A DNA stretch of 64,000 nucleotides from Flavobacterium palustre (GCF_014639535.1 NZ_BMGA01000003.1:62001-126000), one strand, 5' to 3'; counted from the first letter of the stretch, positions 7,567 to 16,887 are shown. Notes: generated from the letters alone by a model not told the origin. Program-made: numbers and translations.

Positions 7567-9798
7567 ATGGTTTCCAAAATTCAGAAGTTTATTTCCGGTA
7601 CTGATTTCACTAATGCTTTAAAAATAACTATCGCCGCCGTTTCGCCTGTATTATTCTTTTCTCATTTAGGATATTTCAATATTGGATTCACTATTGCCTT
7701 AGGAGCATTCTTTACTTTTCCCAGTGATATTCCCAGCAATTTCAAACATAAAATCAACGGACTACTGGTTACTTCGCTTATCATTGCCGGAGTCAATTTG
7801 ATTATTAATCTTTGCTATCCTTATCCCTGGCTTTTTTATCCTGTACTCATTGCATTGATTTTTAATGTTTCAATGATTTTAGTTTACGGACAACGCGCCA
7901 CCATGGTTTCTTTTTCGGCTTTATTGTCATTATCATTGGCCTTTGCACATTTGAATACAGGCTGGGAAATCCTTCATTATTCAGGACTTTTGTTTGCCGG
8001 AGGCTTATTTTACACCTTTATTTCTGTTATTTTTTTTCATATAAAACCCAATCGCTATGTCGAATTACAAATGGCAGAATGTATTCGGCTTACGGCAAAA
8101 TACCTGAAATTACGCGGAGATCTTTGGGAATTAAATTCGAATAGAAAAGCCATTACCAAAAAACAATTGCATTTACAGGTTGAACTGAATGTGCTACACG
8201 AAAACATAAGGGAAGTTTTAATTAGCAGCAGAACCAAATCAGGATCATCTGGACAAAACCGAAAATTTCTCCTGAGTTTTATTTCTTTAGTAGAAATACT
8301 CGAATTAGCCATCTCCACTTCTTTTGACCACAATAAACTGCATCAAAAATTTGATGGTTATCCAAAAGCTTTAGAAACGTACCAAAACTTAGCTTACAAT
8401 TTAGGAAAAAGTTTAAAACTGCTTTCTAAAAGTATTCAGGAGAGCAAAGCATACCAATCTGAACACAACCTAATTGAAGATTTACATCTGTTTGAAGACA
8501 CTATCAGTGATTACAAAAAGGATTTAAAAACCGATTCTTCCTCTGAAGAAGTTTTAATGCTGATTACGATGTTGCATTATGCCGAAAAACAAGTGGAAAA
8601 AATCATCACTTTAGAACGTGCTTTTACAGCTAATATTAACGCCAAAGATTTAAAAGGAAGAGATAAAGACATTGAGAAATTCATCAAACCTCAATATTAT
8701 CCATTAAGTACTTTTGTTGAAAATTTCAGCTTTTCATCCACTGTTTTCCGACATTCACTCCGAATAACAATCACCGTTTTATTAGGTTACATGATTGGCA
8801 AAGTGCTTCCTTTAGAGAACGTTTATTGGATTATCCTTACCATTGTAGTTATCATGAAACAGGGATTTGGGCTCACTAATGAACGCACCTATCATCGCAT
8901 CTTTGGGACTGTAGCAGGCGGATTTATTGCCTTTGGTATTTTATACATTATTCACGATTCCTACATTATCAGCACCATTGCTATTATTGCGATGCTTTTA
9001 GGATTTTCATTCAATCCCAGCAATTATAAAATTGGCGCTACTTTTATCACTATTTATGTTGTGTTAATTTACGGAGTATTATCTCCCGACAATGGTAACG
9101 TAATTGAATACCGTATTCTGGACACTATTGTTGGAGCTGCATTGTGTCTGCTTGCCAATTATTTTTTATGGCCTTCCTGGGAATTTTTAAGTCTGCCTAC
9201 TTATATTCAGGATGCCATAGAAGCCAATCGAAATTATTTAAAACAAATTTCTATTCTGTACAACAAAAAAGGAGAAGTTCCTACCGAATACCGATTAGCC
9301 AGAAAACAGGCTTTTATCGAAATAGGAAATTTAATGGCTTCTTTCCAACGTATGTTGCAGGAACCAAAATCCAAACAAAGTAAATTGCCTCAGGTTTACA
9401 AACTCACCGTACTGAATCATTCCTTATTATCTTCTATTGCTTCACTGGGCACTTATATTCAATCTCACAAAACAACCGAAGCTTCAGAGGCTTTTAATGT
9501 TGTAGTGGATAAAGTAATTGAAAATCTGGAATTTTCTATCAACCTATTAAGCAAATCAAATTATAATGCTATTGCTGCTGCCTCAAACGAAGATTTTAAC
9601 CAAAGATTAACCGAACTGAAAAACATTCGAGCCAAAGAATTAAAACAAATTAAACTGATTGATGAAGAAGCCTATCAAATCAAAATGCAGGAAGCACAAT
9701 TAGTTATTGAACAATTAGTCTGGATGACCAGTTTATCTGAAAACATTGTAAAAACAACCCAGTTATTAATGGCTACAAAACAAGAAACCCAACATTAA
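7567..9798 (+). CDS. FUSC family (YccS/YhfK-like) inner-membrane protein
   Basis: A 743-residue membrane protein with two copies of the FUSC layout: membrane helices (about 15-160), a long soluble helical part (about 165-385), a second helix group (about 390-540) and a soluble tail. GAFFTFPSDIPSNFKHKINGLLVTSLI and the repeat-like KQGFGLTNERTYHRIFGTVAGG near 435 are typical of the YccS and fusaric-acid-resistance superfamily. Such proteins are thought to export aromatic acids or other small toxic compounds, but the substrate here cannot be read. The last codons and stop are embedded in a terminator stem. The convergent neighbour is mqo. Confidence 0.88.
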   Translation: MVSKIQKFISGTDFTNALKITIAAVSPVLFFSHLGYFNIGFTIALGAFFTFPSDIPSNFKHKINGLLVTSLIIAGVNLIINLCYPYPWLFYPVLIALIFNVSMILVYGQRATMVSFSALLSLSLAFAHLNTGWEILHYSGLLFAGGLFYTFISVIFFHIKPNRYVELQMAECIRLTAKYLKLRGDLWELNSNRKAITKKQLHLQVELNVLHENIREVLISSRTKSGSSGQNRKFLLSFISLVEILELAISTSFDHNKLHQKFDGYPKALETYQNLAYNLGKSLKLLSKSIQESKAYQSEHNLIEDLHLFEDTISDYKKDLKTDSSSEEVLMLITMLHYAEKQVEKIITLERAFTANINAKDLKGRDKDIEKFIKPQYYPLSTFVENFSFSSTVFRHSLRITITVLLGYMIGKVLPLENVYWIILTIVVIMKQGFGLTNERTYHRIFGTVAGGFIAFGILYIIHDSYIISTIAIIAMLLGFSFNPSNYKIGATFITIYVVLIYGVLSPDNGNVIEYRILDTIVGAALCLLANYFLWPSWEFLSLPTYIQDAIEANRNYLKQISILYNKKGEVPTEYRLARKQAFIEIGNLMASFQRMLQEPKSKQSKLPQVYKLTVLNHSLLSSIASLGTYIQSHKTTEASEAFNVVVDKVIENLEFSINLLSKSNYNAIAAASNEDFNQRLTELKNIRAKELKQIKLIDEEAYQIKMQEAQLVIEQLVWMTSLSENIVKTTQLLMATKQETQH

Positions 9799-9812
9799 GT
9801 TGGGTTTCTTGT
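9781..9812. terminator. Bidirectional terminator between the FUSC gene and mqo
   Basis: CAAGAAACCCAAC and GTTGGGTTTCTTG form a perfect 13-bp stem. The loop contains the stop codon of the FUSC gene, so the hairpin is partly coding. Confidence 0.85.
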
Positions 9813-9832
9813 TTACAAATCAAAAGACTGTA

Positions 9833-11326
9833 CTATTTTATTTTTAAAACCTTAGCGGTATTAGCTCGCACTTCTTTTAATAATTCCGGGTTTTCATTTA
9901 ATTTTTGTCCGTAAGAAGGAATCATCAATTTTAATTTTTCCTGCCATTCCGGAGTATCAATCTTATCTTTAAAACATTTTGTTACTAATTCGACCATGAT
10001 AGAAACAGCAGTCGAAGCTCCTGGAGAAGCTCCCAGTAAAACAGACAAAGTTCCATCGGCAGTAGTAATCATTTCGGTACCAAATTCAAGTACTCCGCCT
10101 TCTTTTTCGTGTTTCTTAATCACCTGTACCCTTTGTCCGGCACGCTCTAACTTCCAGTCTTTACTTCTTGCACTTGGCACGTATTCGCGTAAAGCTTTAA
10201 TTCTGTCCTGTGGTGATTGACGTACCTGTTCAATAAGATATTTAGTCAATGGAATGTTTTTATAACCTGCAATAAGCATTGGCATAACATTACTTGGCTT
10301 TAAAGACAAAGGCAAATCAGAATATTTACCGTTTTTCAGGAAACGTGTGGAAAAACCTGCAAACGGACCAAAAAGCAACTCTTTTTTTCCATTAATCATT
10401 CGGGAATCAATGTGTGGTACTGACATTGGCGGCGCACCTACACTGGCTTTCCCATATACTTTAGCCTCATGCTTTGCAATTACCTCAGGATTAGTACATT
10501 TTAACCATTGTCCGCTTACCGGAAAACCGCCATAACCATCACCTTCGGGAACATTTGCTTTATTCAACAAAGGAAGTGAACCTCCTCCTGCTCCTATGAA
10601 AACAAAATTAGTATATACTTTTTTACGCTCTCCGGTAGCCAAATCAGTTATTTTCAAACGCCATTTGCCACTCTCTCTCTTTTTGATTTTTCTAACCTCA
10701 TGTCCAAAGTGAATACTAACTCCTTCCAATCCTGATAAATAGGCAAACATATTTCGGGTTAATTCCCCAAAATTAACATCCGTTCCTATTTCCATAGTAG
10801 TTGCGGCAATTTTATCTTCGCCTTTTCTATTTTCCATTACCAAAGGCATCCAGTCTTTAATCTGATTGTAATCAGTACTGAAAGCCATTTCTTGGAATAA
10901 AGGATTTGCCTGTAAAACTTCAAATCTCTTTTTCAGGAAATCTACATTTTTATCCCCCCAGACAAAACTCATGTGAGGAATACTTTTTATAAATTTCTCC
11001 GGCGATGAAACTTTGTTTTGTTCTACTAAATAAGCCCAAAATTGACGTGAAACTTCAAAAGATTCTGCAATACTAATTGCTTTTTTAGGATCAATACTTC
11101 CATCTTCTTTTTGAGGCGTATAGTTTAATTCACAAAAAGCCGAATGTCCTGTACCTGCATTATTCCAAGCATCAGAACTCTCAGCAGCAGCATTATCTAA
11201 TCTTTCAAAAATTTGAATTGTAATATCAGGCTGTAATTCTTTTAAAATTACTCCTAAAGTAGCACTCATAATCCCAGCACCAATAAGGACTACATCAGAA
11301 TTTGAACGTATGGTTGTATCAGACAT
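9833..11326 (-). CDS. mqo: Malate:quinone oxidoreductase
   Basis: A membrane-associated FAD enzyme of 497 residues that oxidises malate to oxaloacetate and passes electrons to the quinone pool, replacing or helping NAD malate dehydrogenase in the citric acid cycle. The FAD-binding start VVLIGAGIMSATLGVIL (about 13-29), the Mqo signature SDAWNNAGTGHSAFCELNYTP (abbreviated here as SDAWNNAGTGHSAF, about 51-64) and the late GASPGASTAVSIM are present. The length is usual for the family. It is monocistronic, with its own -7 box upstream and the shared terminator downstream. Confidence 0.97.
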   Translation of the reverse strand: MSDTTIRSNSDVVLIGAGIMSATLGVILKELQPDITIQIFERLDNAAAESSDAWNNAGTGHSAFCELNYTPQKEDGSIDPKKAISIAESFEVSRQFWAYLVEQNKVSSPEKFIKSIPHMSFVWGDKNVDFLKKRFEVLQANPLFQEMAFSTDYNQIKDWMPLVMENRKGEDKIAATTMEIGTDVNFGELTRNMFAYLSGLEGVSIHFGHEVRKIKKRESGKWRLKITDLATGERKKVYTNFVFIGAGGGSLPLLNKANVPEGDGYGGFPVSGQWLKCTNPEVIAKHEAKVYGKASVGAPPMSVPHIDSRMINGKKELLFGPFAGFSTRFLKNGKYSDLPLSLKPSNVMPMLIAGYKNIPLTKYLIEQVRQSPQDRIKALREYVPSARSKDWKLERAGQRVQVIKKHEKEGGVLEFGTEMITTADGTLSVLLGASPGASTAVSIMVELVTKCFKDKIDTPEWQEKLKLMIPSYGQKLNENPELLKEVRANTAKVLKIK

Positions 11327-11346
11327 AACTATTTTTTTAGAAAGCG

Positions 11347-11354
11347 CAAAGTTA
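11347..11354 (-). promoter_or_regulatory. mqo -7 box
   Basis: Minus-strand TAACTTTG matches TAnnTTTG, 20 bp before the mqo start codon. Confidence 0.6.
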
Positions 11355-11439
11355 CTTTATTATTATCACAATAAAAACACTATTCAGAGTGTAAATAGTT
11401 ACATTTATCACTAAGTTTAATGACTTTAACAAAGAATTA

Positions 11440-11856
11440 TCAAAACATTTTGCGCGACAGGTAATCCTGCAGCATAATGGTAGCCGAAATTTCGTCAATC
11501 AAAGCTTTATTTTGACGTTGTTTTTTTTTCAATCCACTATCAATCATGGTTTGAAAAGCCATCTTAGAAGTAAAACGTTCATCCACCCGAAGCACTTTCA
11601 TCTCCGGAAAATGATTGGTAAAATGCGTTACAAATCCTTTAATAATGGAAGCACTTTGCGAAGGCTCACCATTCATTTGCTTAGGCTCGCCTATAAGAAC
11701 CAGTTCTACTTTTTCTTTCGAAAAATAATCTTTCAAAAAATCGATAGCAGTAGCCGAAGGAATCGTAGTCAATCCCGAAGCTATAATTTGTAGTTCATCG
11801 GTAACAGCAATACCTGTGCGCTTTTGTCCGTAGTCTATGGCGAGAATTCTTGGCAT
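11440..11856 (-). CDS. ruvX: RuvX/YqgF, Holliday-junction-resolvase-like nuclease
   Basis: A 138-residue RNase H-fold protein. ILAIDYGQKRTGIAVTD at the start has the first catalytic Asp, LVLIGEP follows near 53, RVDERFTS gives the Glu near 93, and IDEISATIMLQDYL near 120 the last acidic residue. The family takes part in 16S rRNA 5' end processing in E. coli and has been called a Holliday junction resolvase. It reads away from dapD, with a clean -7 box 16 bp before its start. Confidence 0.94.
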   Translation of the reverse strand: MPRILAIDYGQKRTGIAVTDELQIIASGLTTIPSATAIDFLKDYFSKEKVELVLIGEPKQMNGEPSQSASIIKGFVTHFTNHFPEMKVLRVDERFTSKMAFQTMIDSGLKKKQRQNKALIDEISATIMLQDYLSRKMF

Positions 11857-11871
11857 TTATTTTTTTTTTTG

Positions 11872-11879
11872 CAAAGATA
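11872..11879 (-). promoter_or_regulatory. ruvX -7 box
   Basis: Minus-strand TATCTTTG; an A-rich leader follows up to the ATG at 11856. Confidence 0.65.
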
Positions 11880-11943
11880 AAGAATTAAAATCTCTCAATT
11901 TAAGAACAGCCCAAAAACCAAACTAATGAAAACAATTTTCCTT

Positions 11944-11973
11944 TTTGGCTTTTACTTAAAAAACCTATATTTG
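11944..11973 (+). promoter_or_regulatory. dapD promoter
   Basis: TTTG at 11944-11947 and TATATTTG at 11966-11973 with 18 bp between them; a near-ideal Bacteroidota promoter, 20 bp before the ATG. Confidence 0.75.
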
Positions 11974-11992
11974 CTGAAAAATAATTTTAACA

Positions 11993-12808
11993 ATGAGCAA
12001 TTTACAAACAATTATAGAACAAGCCTGGGAAAACAGAGCTTTGTTGCAGGAAGAAACAACAACTAATGCGATTAGAGAAGTAATCGAATTATTAGATTCA
12101 GGAAAATTACGTGTTGCGGAACCAAAAGGAGACGGATGGCAGGTAAACGAATGGGTTAAGAAAGCGGTTGTGATGTACTTCCCTATCCAAAAAATGGAAA
12201 CTTGGGAAGCTGGAATCTTCGAATACAATGACAAAATGTTATTGAAAAGAGATTATGCCGAAAAAGGAGTTCGTGTAGTTCCGGGAGCTTCTGCGCGTTA
12301 CGGTTCATTCATTTCCAGCGGTGTAATCATGATGCCTAGTTATGTAAACATTGGTGCTTATGTTGATGCCGGAACAATGGTGGATACCTGGGCAACAGTA
12401 GGTAGTTGTGCTCAAATTGGTAAAGACGTTCACTTGAGTGGTGGTGTTGGAATTGGCGGTGTTTTAGAGCCATTACAAGCTGCTCCGGTAATTATTGAAG
12501 ACGGTGCTTTCATTGGTTCTCGTTGTATTGTTGTAGAAGGAGTTCACGTAGGTAAAGAAGCCGTTCTTGGAGCGAATGTATGTTTGACTGCTTCAACTAA
12601 AATTATCGATATTACAGGTGACGAACCAGTTGAAATGAAAGGTTTTGTTCCTGCCCGTTCAGTAGTTATTCCTGGAAGTTACACTAAAAAATTTGCTGCC
12701 GGTGAATACCAAGTACCTTGCGCATTAATCATTGGTACTCGTAAACCTTCTACTGACTTGAAAACGTCTCTAAACAATGCGTTGAGAGAATATGATGTAG
12801 CGGTGTAA
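11993..12808 (+). CDS. dapD: Tetrahydrodipicolinate N-succinyltransferase
   Basis: A cytoplasmic enzyme of the succinylase branch of lysine and meso-diaminopimelate synthesis, using succinyl-CoA. The 271-residue length, the N-terminal helical domain ending in YNDKMLLKRDY, and the left-handed beta-helix of hexapeptide repeats (MPSYVNIGAYVDAGTMVDTW, near 115-134, then GGVGIGGVLEP) fit DapD closely. It is monocistronic, with a promoter directly upstream and a strong terminator downstream. Confidence 0.97.
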   Translation: MSNLQTIIEQAWENRALLQEETTTNAIREVIELLDSGKLRVAEPKGDGWQVNEWVKKAVVMYFPIQKMETWEAGIFEYNDKMLLKRDYAEKGVRVVPGASARYGSFISSGVIMMPSYVNIGAYVDAGTMVDTWATVGSCAQIGKDVHLSGGVGIGGVLEPLQAAPVIIEDGAFIGSRCIVVEGVHVGKEAVLGANVCLTASTKIIDITGDEPVEMKGFVPARSVVIPGSYTKKFAAGEYQVPCALIIGTRKPSTDLKTSLNNALREYDVAV

Positions 12809-12828
12809 TTTTAAATCTCAATATTAAT

Positions 12829-12874
12829 AAATTCCAAATTCCAATTATTAGCTATTGGAATTTGGAATTTTTAT
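12829..12874 (+). terminator. Terminator after dapD
   Basis: AATTCCAAATTCCAAT pairs perfectly with ATTGGAATTTGGAATT and runs into TTTTATTTT. The right arm holds an in-frame TTG (12855) that would extend the next gene; this rules it out as a start. Confidence 0.9.
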
Positions 12875-12941
12875 TTTAAAACTAATCTTAATTGATTTTT
12901 TTTCCTTCAATTTGTATTCCTTTAAAGATTCGATTTCAATT

Positions 12942-14024
12942 ATGAAGATACTTGTAATTCAACAAAAAATGATCGGTGATGTGCTCATCAGTTCCATTAT
13001 TTGCAATAATCTAAAAAAAGCCTACCCTAATGCACAAATAGATTATCTTGTAAATTCTTTTACTATTCCTGTTATTATTAACAATCCTAACATTAATACT
13101 ATTATAGAATTTACTGACGAATATAAGAAAAGTAAACTTTCATTTTTCAAATTTATCTTTAAAATCAGAAAAGAAAGATACGATATTGTTATTGATGCCT
13201 ATGGAAAACTGGAAAGCTGTCTAATAACTTATTTTTCAAATGCTTCCCAAAGAATTGGTTATCGTGAGAAAGATAAATTTTTTGCTTATAATAAAAAAGT
13301 AGCACATCCTAATAAAAAAGAAACTTATCAAGGTTTAGCAATAGAACGCAGATTAAATCTATTTTCTTTTTTAATGAAAAAGAACAAAATAGATTCTTAT
13401 CCACACATATTTTTAACTCCACAAGAAATAACTGAAAGTATATCATTTTTTGAAAAACAAAACATAAACATTGTAAATACAAAAACCCTTATGATTAGTG
13501 CCTTTGGCAGTGAAGAAAACAAAACCTACCCAATTCCTTATTTAATCGAATTAATTAACGTAATTGCTACTAATTATTCAGATTCAGTAATTTTACTTAA
13601 CTACCTGCCAAGTCAAAAAAATCAAATTAAAGACATTGTTTCTCAATGTAGCCCTGAAGCAAAAAACCGAATTAATTTAGACCTTATTGGAAACGATCTT
13701 CGCTCTCTTATAAAAATTCTTTATCACTGTAACATCTTAATTGGAAATGATGGCGGAGCAGTAAATATTGCTAAAGCCCTAAACAAACCTACCTTTACCC
13801 TTTTCTCTCCTTGGATTGATAAAGACAGTTGGAGTATTTTTGAAGATAACATCCTGCATAAAGCCGTGCATCTAAAAGATTTTCTACCCGAAATTTTCAA
13901 GAAATTTTCAAGAAAACAACTTAAAAAAGAAAGCGAAAATTTGTATCAAAAATTAAAACCAGAACTATTCCAAAAAGAAATGATTCTTTTCATTAACAGT
14001 CATATAAAAAACAATCATGTATAA
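12942..14024 (+). CDS. Glycosyltransferase family 9 (heptosyltransferase-like)
   Basis: A 360-residue GT-B glycosyltransferase. MKILVIQQKMIGDVLISSII at the start is the classic family 9 N-terminal motif; SAFGSEENKTYP near 185 and LIGNDGGAVNIAKAL near 268 are the sugar-nucleotide-binding half. Family members such as WaaC, WaaF and WaaQ transfer heptose onto lipopolysaccharide core, but in Bacteroidota the sugar may differ. The start at 12942 avoids the terminator-embedded upstream codons. It overlaps the next gene by 8 bp, so the two are translationally linked. The base composition looks more AT-rich than dapD, as is common for surface glycan genes. Confidence 0.88.
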   Translation: MKILVIQQKMIGDVLISSIICNNLKKAYPNAQIDYLVNSFTIPVIINNPNINTIIEFTDEYKKSKLSFFKFIFKIRKERYDIVIDAYGKLESCLITYFSNASQRIGYREKDKFFAYNKKVAHPNKKETYQGLAIERRLNLFSFLMKKNKIDSYPHIFLTPQEITESISFFEKQNINIVNTKTLMISAFGSEENKTYPIPYLIELINVIATNYSDSVILLNYLPSQKNQIKDIVSQCSPEAKNRINLDLIGNDLRSLIKILYHCNILIGNDGGAVNIAKALNKPTFTLFSPWIDKDSWSIFEDNILHKAVHLKDFLPEIFKKFSRKQLKKESENLYQKLKPELFQKEMILFINSHIKNNHV

Positions 14025-15063
14025 ATTCCTTATTTACATTTCATATCCATATAGTATACCTATTGGAACTCCAATACAAAAAGAAATTGAACTTCAAGGA
14101 CATTCCGTATATTGGTTTTCTGATTTAGAGGAAACAAAAAACTATTTTCAAAAAACTGAAAAAGTTTTAAATTCAGTTCAAGAAGTAATCAATTTCAATC
14201 CGGACATCATACTAACTGCTACTGATATGGTACCCGATTTTTTCCCAGGTATTAAAGTCCAAATTTTTCATGGTTTTCTCTCTAATAAACGAGAAGAAAT
14301 GAAATCACACTTTAGAATAAGAGGCTTTTTTGACTTGTATTTAACTCAGGGACCATCAACAACATCAGTTTTTAAAGAACTTTCTGCAAAATATGGCTTT
14401 TTTGAAGTCATTGAAACAGGATGGTCTAAAGTTGACCCCTTATTCCCAATTGAAAACACAAAAACAACAAACAAACCTGTCATTATGATTTCATCAACAT
14501 TTACAACTCGTTTAAGTTTAGCACTTAATGACGATGTTTTTAATAAAATTAAAAAAATGGCAGAAAGCGGAAAATACCAATTTATCTGTGTGCTTCATCC
14601 AAAATTAGACCAAGCAACAAAAGATAGATTTGAATCATTAAACAGTGAAAATTTTCAATATTACAACACTACAGATTTAGTTCCTTTATTCAAACAAGCA
14701 GATATTATGCTATCGGATACCACTTCTGCTATTGTTGAATTTTTATTGCAAAAAAAACCCGTGGTTACTTTTAGAACTAATAAAATAATGCCTCACCTTA
14801 TCAATGTAACCGAAGTTGTTGATCTTGAAAAAAACATAGATTACGCACTTAGTTATCCTGAACAATTACTATTAGAAATTGAAAAATACATCCAAATCAC
14901 GCATCCTTATTTTGATGGTAAATCCAGCCAACGCATAGTGAATGCCTCTATTGATTTCTTAAAAAAAGATCGTTCTTATTTAAAGAAAAAACCTTTTAAT
15001 TTTTTGAGAAAATGGAAAATCAGAAAACAGTTAAAAACCTACTATTTTAAAAAATATTTCTAA
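14017..15063 (+). CDS. CDP-glycerol glycerophosphotransferase-like protein
   Basis: A 348-residue protein, best read as a member of the CDP-glycerol:poly(glycerophosphate) transferase fold group, which is GT-B-like and related to UDP-GlcNAc 2-epimerase. Visible are KVQIFHGFLSNKRE (near 86), ETGWSKVDPLF (near 132), ISSTFTTRL, CVLHPKLD (near 190) and the late acceptor-side motif ADIMLSDTTSAIVEFLLQKKPVV (near 228-250). The basic C-terminal tail KWKIRKQLKTYYFKK suggests membrane contact. It overlaps the GT9 gene and probably adds a phospho-linked group to the same glycan. Another glycan transferase of the same fold is possible; the substrate is not readable. Confidence 0.7.
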   Translation: MYKFLIYISYPYSIPIGTPIQKEIELQGHSVYWFSDLEETKNYFQKTEKVLNSVQEVINFNPDIILTATDMVPDFFPGIKVQIFHGFLSNKREEMKSHFRIRGFFDLYLTQGPSTTSVFKELSAKYGFFEVIETGWSKVDPLFPIENTKTTNKPVIMISSTFTTRLSLALNDDVFNKIKKMAESGKYQFICVLHPKLDQATKDRFESLNSENFQYYNTTDLVPLFKQADIMLSDTTSAIVEFLLQKKPVVTFRTNKIMPHLINVTEVVDLEKNIDYALSYPEQLLLEIEKYIQITHPYFDGKSSQRIVNASIDFLKKDRSYLKKKPFNFLRKWKIRKQLKTYYFKKYF

Positions 15064-15065
15064 AA

Positions 15066-15104
15066 AATAAAGCCAATAACTAATTAGTAGATATTGGCTT
15101 TATT
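15066..15104. terminator. Terminator between convergent glycan genes
   Basis: AATAAAGCCAATA and TATTGGCTTTATT form a perfect 13-bp stem with a 13-base loop; it can serve both strands. Confidence 0.85.
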
Positions 15105-15131
15105 GATTCTTCAAATTCATGAATTTAAGTA

Positions 15132-15896
15132 CTATTTCCAGAATTTAAGTTTATTCTTAAGTCTTTTTTTTCTTTTAAATTCTTCCTGAAATTTAGTTGT
15201 TGCCTTCCACATTGAATCAAAAATTTCATTTTCCGATTTTTCTTTGTATAACTTGGAATATTCATTACTCATTACCTCAATCATTTTCTTTTGCGAGGTT
15301 AATCGGCTAAAATTTCTCATACGTTGTTCAAAATCCATCTTATGATGAAAGATCATTCTGTTCAAATCAACTAAACAAAACTGATATGTCTCATCAGTAC
15401 ATTTTTTTATTAAAGTATTTCCCGGCGAATGATCCAGAAATTCAATTCCTGCTTCATGCAGTTTAAAAGTAAACTTTACAAATTGTCTTAGAATATTATC
15501 ATAATCAGGATAATCAGGAATCTGAACTAATTCTCTAAAAGTCAAATCGCATTCTAAATGCTCACTAACATAATAACTATCGTTTAATCCTATAAAATTG
15601 GAGTTTTCAAAATAAGCAATTGGTTGTGGGGTTCCAATTCCTTTAGCTAATAAAGCAGTTGCATATTCATAAGAACGTCTGGCTTTAGTTTTTCTAAAAT
15701 ACTTATATGCGATTTTATTAATTAAATGCGGAATTTTAAAGGATTTTATATTGATTACCTTCCCTTCAAGTTCAAATAATTTGATTTTATTTCTTTTTCC
15801 GTTTCCAAAAAGTTCTCCTTTAGAATCGAAGTTTTCAATATAATCCTGAATCACTTCTACTTTATCAACAAACTCTGAATTAAAAATATTTTTCAT
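15132..15896 (-). CDS. Lipopolysaccharide (Kdo/InaA-type) kinase
   Basis: A 254-residue protein-kinase-fold enzyme like KdkA and InaA, which phosphorylate Kdo or core sugars of lipopolysaccharide. Visible are a conserved Lys region INIKSFKIP (near 53), an Arg/Tyr helix RRSYEYATALLAKGIGTPQP, the catalytic loop variant FLDHSPGNTLI (Asp and Asn, near 153-161) and the metal-binding LVDLNRM (near 174). The tail is lysine-rich, as in peripheral membrane proteins. The start at 15896 is the first ATG after the -7 box; the longer frame from 15914 would overlap that box. Confidence 0.82.
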   Translation of the reverse strand: MKNIFNSEFVDKVEVIQDYIENFDSKGELFGNGKRNKIKLFELEGKVINIKSFKIPHLINKIAYKYFRKTKARRSYEYATALLAKGIGTPQPIAYFENSNFIGLNDSYYVSEHLECDLTFRELVQIPDYPDYDNILRQFVKFTFKLHEAGIEFLDHSPGNTLIKKCTDETYQFCLVDLNRMIFHHKMDFEQRMRNFSRLTSQKKMIEVMSNEYSKLYKEKSENEIFDSMWKATTKFQEEFKRKKRLKNKLKFWK

Positions 15897-15900
15897 GATG

Positions 15901-15908
15901 CAAAAATA
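15901..15908 (-). promoter_or_regulatory. -7 box directly before the LPS kinase gene
   Basis: Minus-strand TATTTTTG ends only 4 bp before the ATG at 15896, so the transcript would start at or beside the start codon (leaderless), unless the box is chance. Confidence 0.45.
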
Positions 15909-15949
15909 AAACAATGTTGGCTATTTACATTCAAATGTAAAATATTTTA

Positions 15950-15957
15950 TAGTTTTG
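15950..15957 (+). promoter_or_regulatory. -7 box of the pyruvyl-transferase-like gene
   Basis: TAGTTTTG matches TAnnTTTG and includes the in-frame TTG at 15955; the ATG at 15976 is therefore the start. Confidence 0.6.
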
Positions 15958-15975
15958 CTTACTAAAAAAACTTTC

Positions 15976-16869
15976 ATGAATCTTTTAAAATCTATCCAAC
16001 GAAATATTACCAAACAAAGAGTAATCAATTCTATTTTAAAAACAGAACAACATAATAACGACGTAATTAACATTCATAGAATTGACAAAAACAACGTAGG
16101 AGATTTTTATTGTGCGCCACATCATTATTTTGACATCTTAAAAGAAAAAAGTCTTGATATTTTTGATTACAAAAGTGAAAACAAAGCTGTTAGAGAACAT
16201 TTTATTGAGGAAATTTCAAATCGTTCTTTAATCATCGGAGGCGGAGGTTTACTTAACCGAGGTGGTTTTACTAAACAAATGAAAATGTTTGAAAAACTAA
16301 ACACCAAAGGAAAAAAAATAGTTTTATGGGGAATAGGTCATAATGAAAAATCACCTAAAACATATGGTAAAATTAAAGAATACAACATTAATATTGAATC
16401 ATTTGGTTTAGTAGGCACCCGTGATTTTAGCATGCCTGGTGAATACCTTCCATGCGTTAGTTGTATGCATCCTATATTTGATCAAAATTTTGATATCCAA
16501 AATGAAGTCGGAATCGTATTTCATAAAGACACTTTGAAAAAAGAAAATATTACCAAAAAATACAAGAATTTTGCAACTTCATCTAACACTACCAATTTGG
16601 AAGATTTAATCCAATTCATAGGAAAGTCAGAAAATATTATTACCGATAGCTATCACACGATGTACTGGGCAATGCTTATGAACAAAAAAGTAATTGCAAT
16701 ACCTAATTCTTCTAAATTTTATGATTTCAAGTATCAACCAACAATATCAACTTTTGATGACGCATTAAATCATTTAAATAAAGGACAAATTTACGATGGT
16801 TTATTAGAAGAATGTAGAAAGGAAAATATAAAATTTGCTGAAAAAGCATTCAATTATTTAAATTTATGA
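15976..16869 (+). CDS. Polysaccharide pyruvyl transferase family protein
   Basis: A 297-residue protein of the polysaccharide pyruvyl transferase family, which adds ketal-linked pyruvate to surface sugars or works as a related glycan transferase. Key parts are NNVGDFYCAPHHYF near 39, the glycine motif LIIGGGGLLNRGG near 83, VLWGIGHN near 113, FGLVGTRDF and PCVSCMHP near 138-160, and the late ITDSYHTMYWAMLM near 226. It is shorter than many members. It is divergent from the LPS kinase, whose promoter lies back-to-back with its own, so the two are likely coordinated. The acceptor is unknown. Confidence 0.83.
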   Translation: MNLLKSIQRNITKQRVINSILKTEQHNNDVINIHRIDKNNVGDFYCAPHHYFDILKEKSLDIFDYKSENKAVREHFIEEISNRSLIIGGGGLLNRGGFTKQMKMFEKLNTKGKKIVLWGIGHNEKSPKTYGKIKEYNINIESFGLVGTRDFSMPGEYLPCVSCMHPIFDQNFDIQNEVGIVFHKDTLKKENITKKYKNFATSSNTTNLEDLIQFIGKSENIITDSYHTMYWAMLMNKKVIAIPNSSKFYDFKYQPTISTFDDALNHLNKGQIYDGLLEECRKENIKFAEKAFNYLNL

Positions 16870-16887
16870 AAATAAACTTCCCCCCTC

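Noticed and set aside
9144-9383. 79-residue plus-strand frame
   Set aside because: Lies in another frame inside the FUSC gene.
12855-12941. Extended start of the GT9 gene
   Set aside because: The codon lies in the right arm of the dapD terminator; MKILVIQQ at 12942 is the family start.
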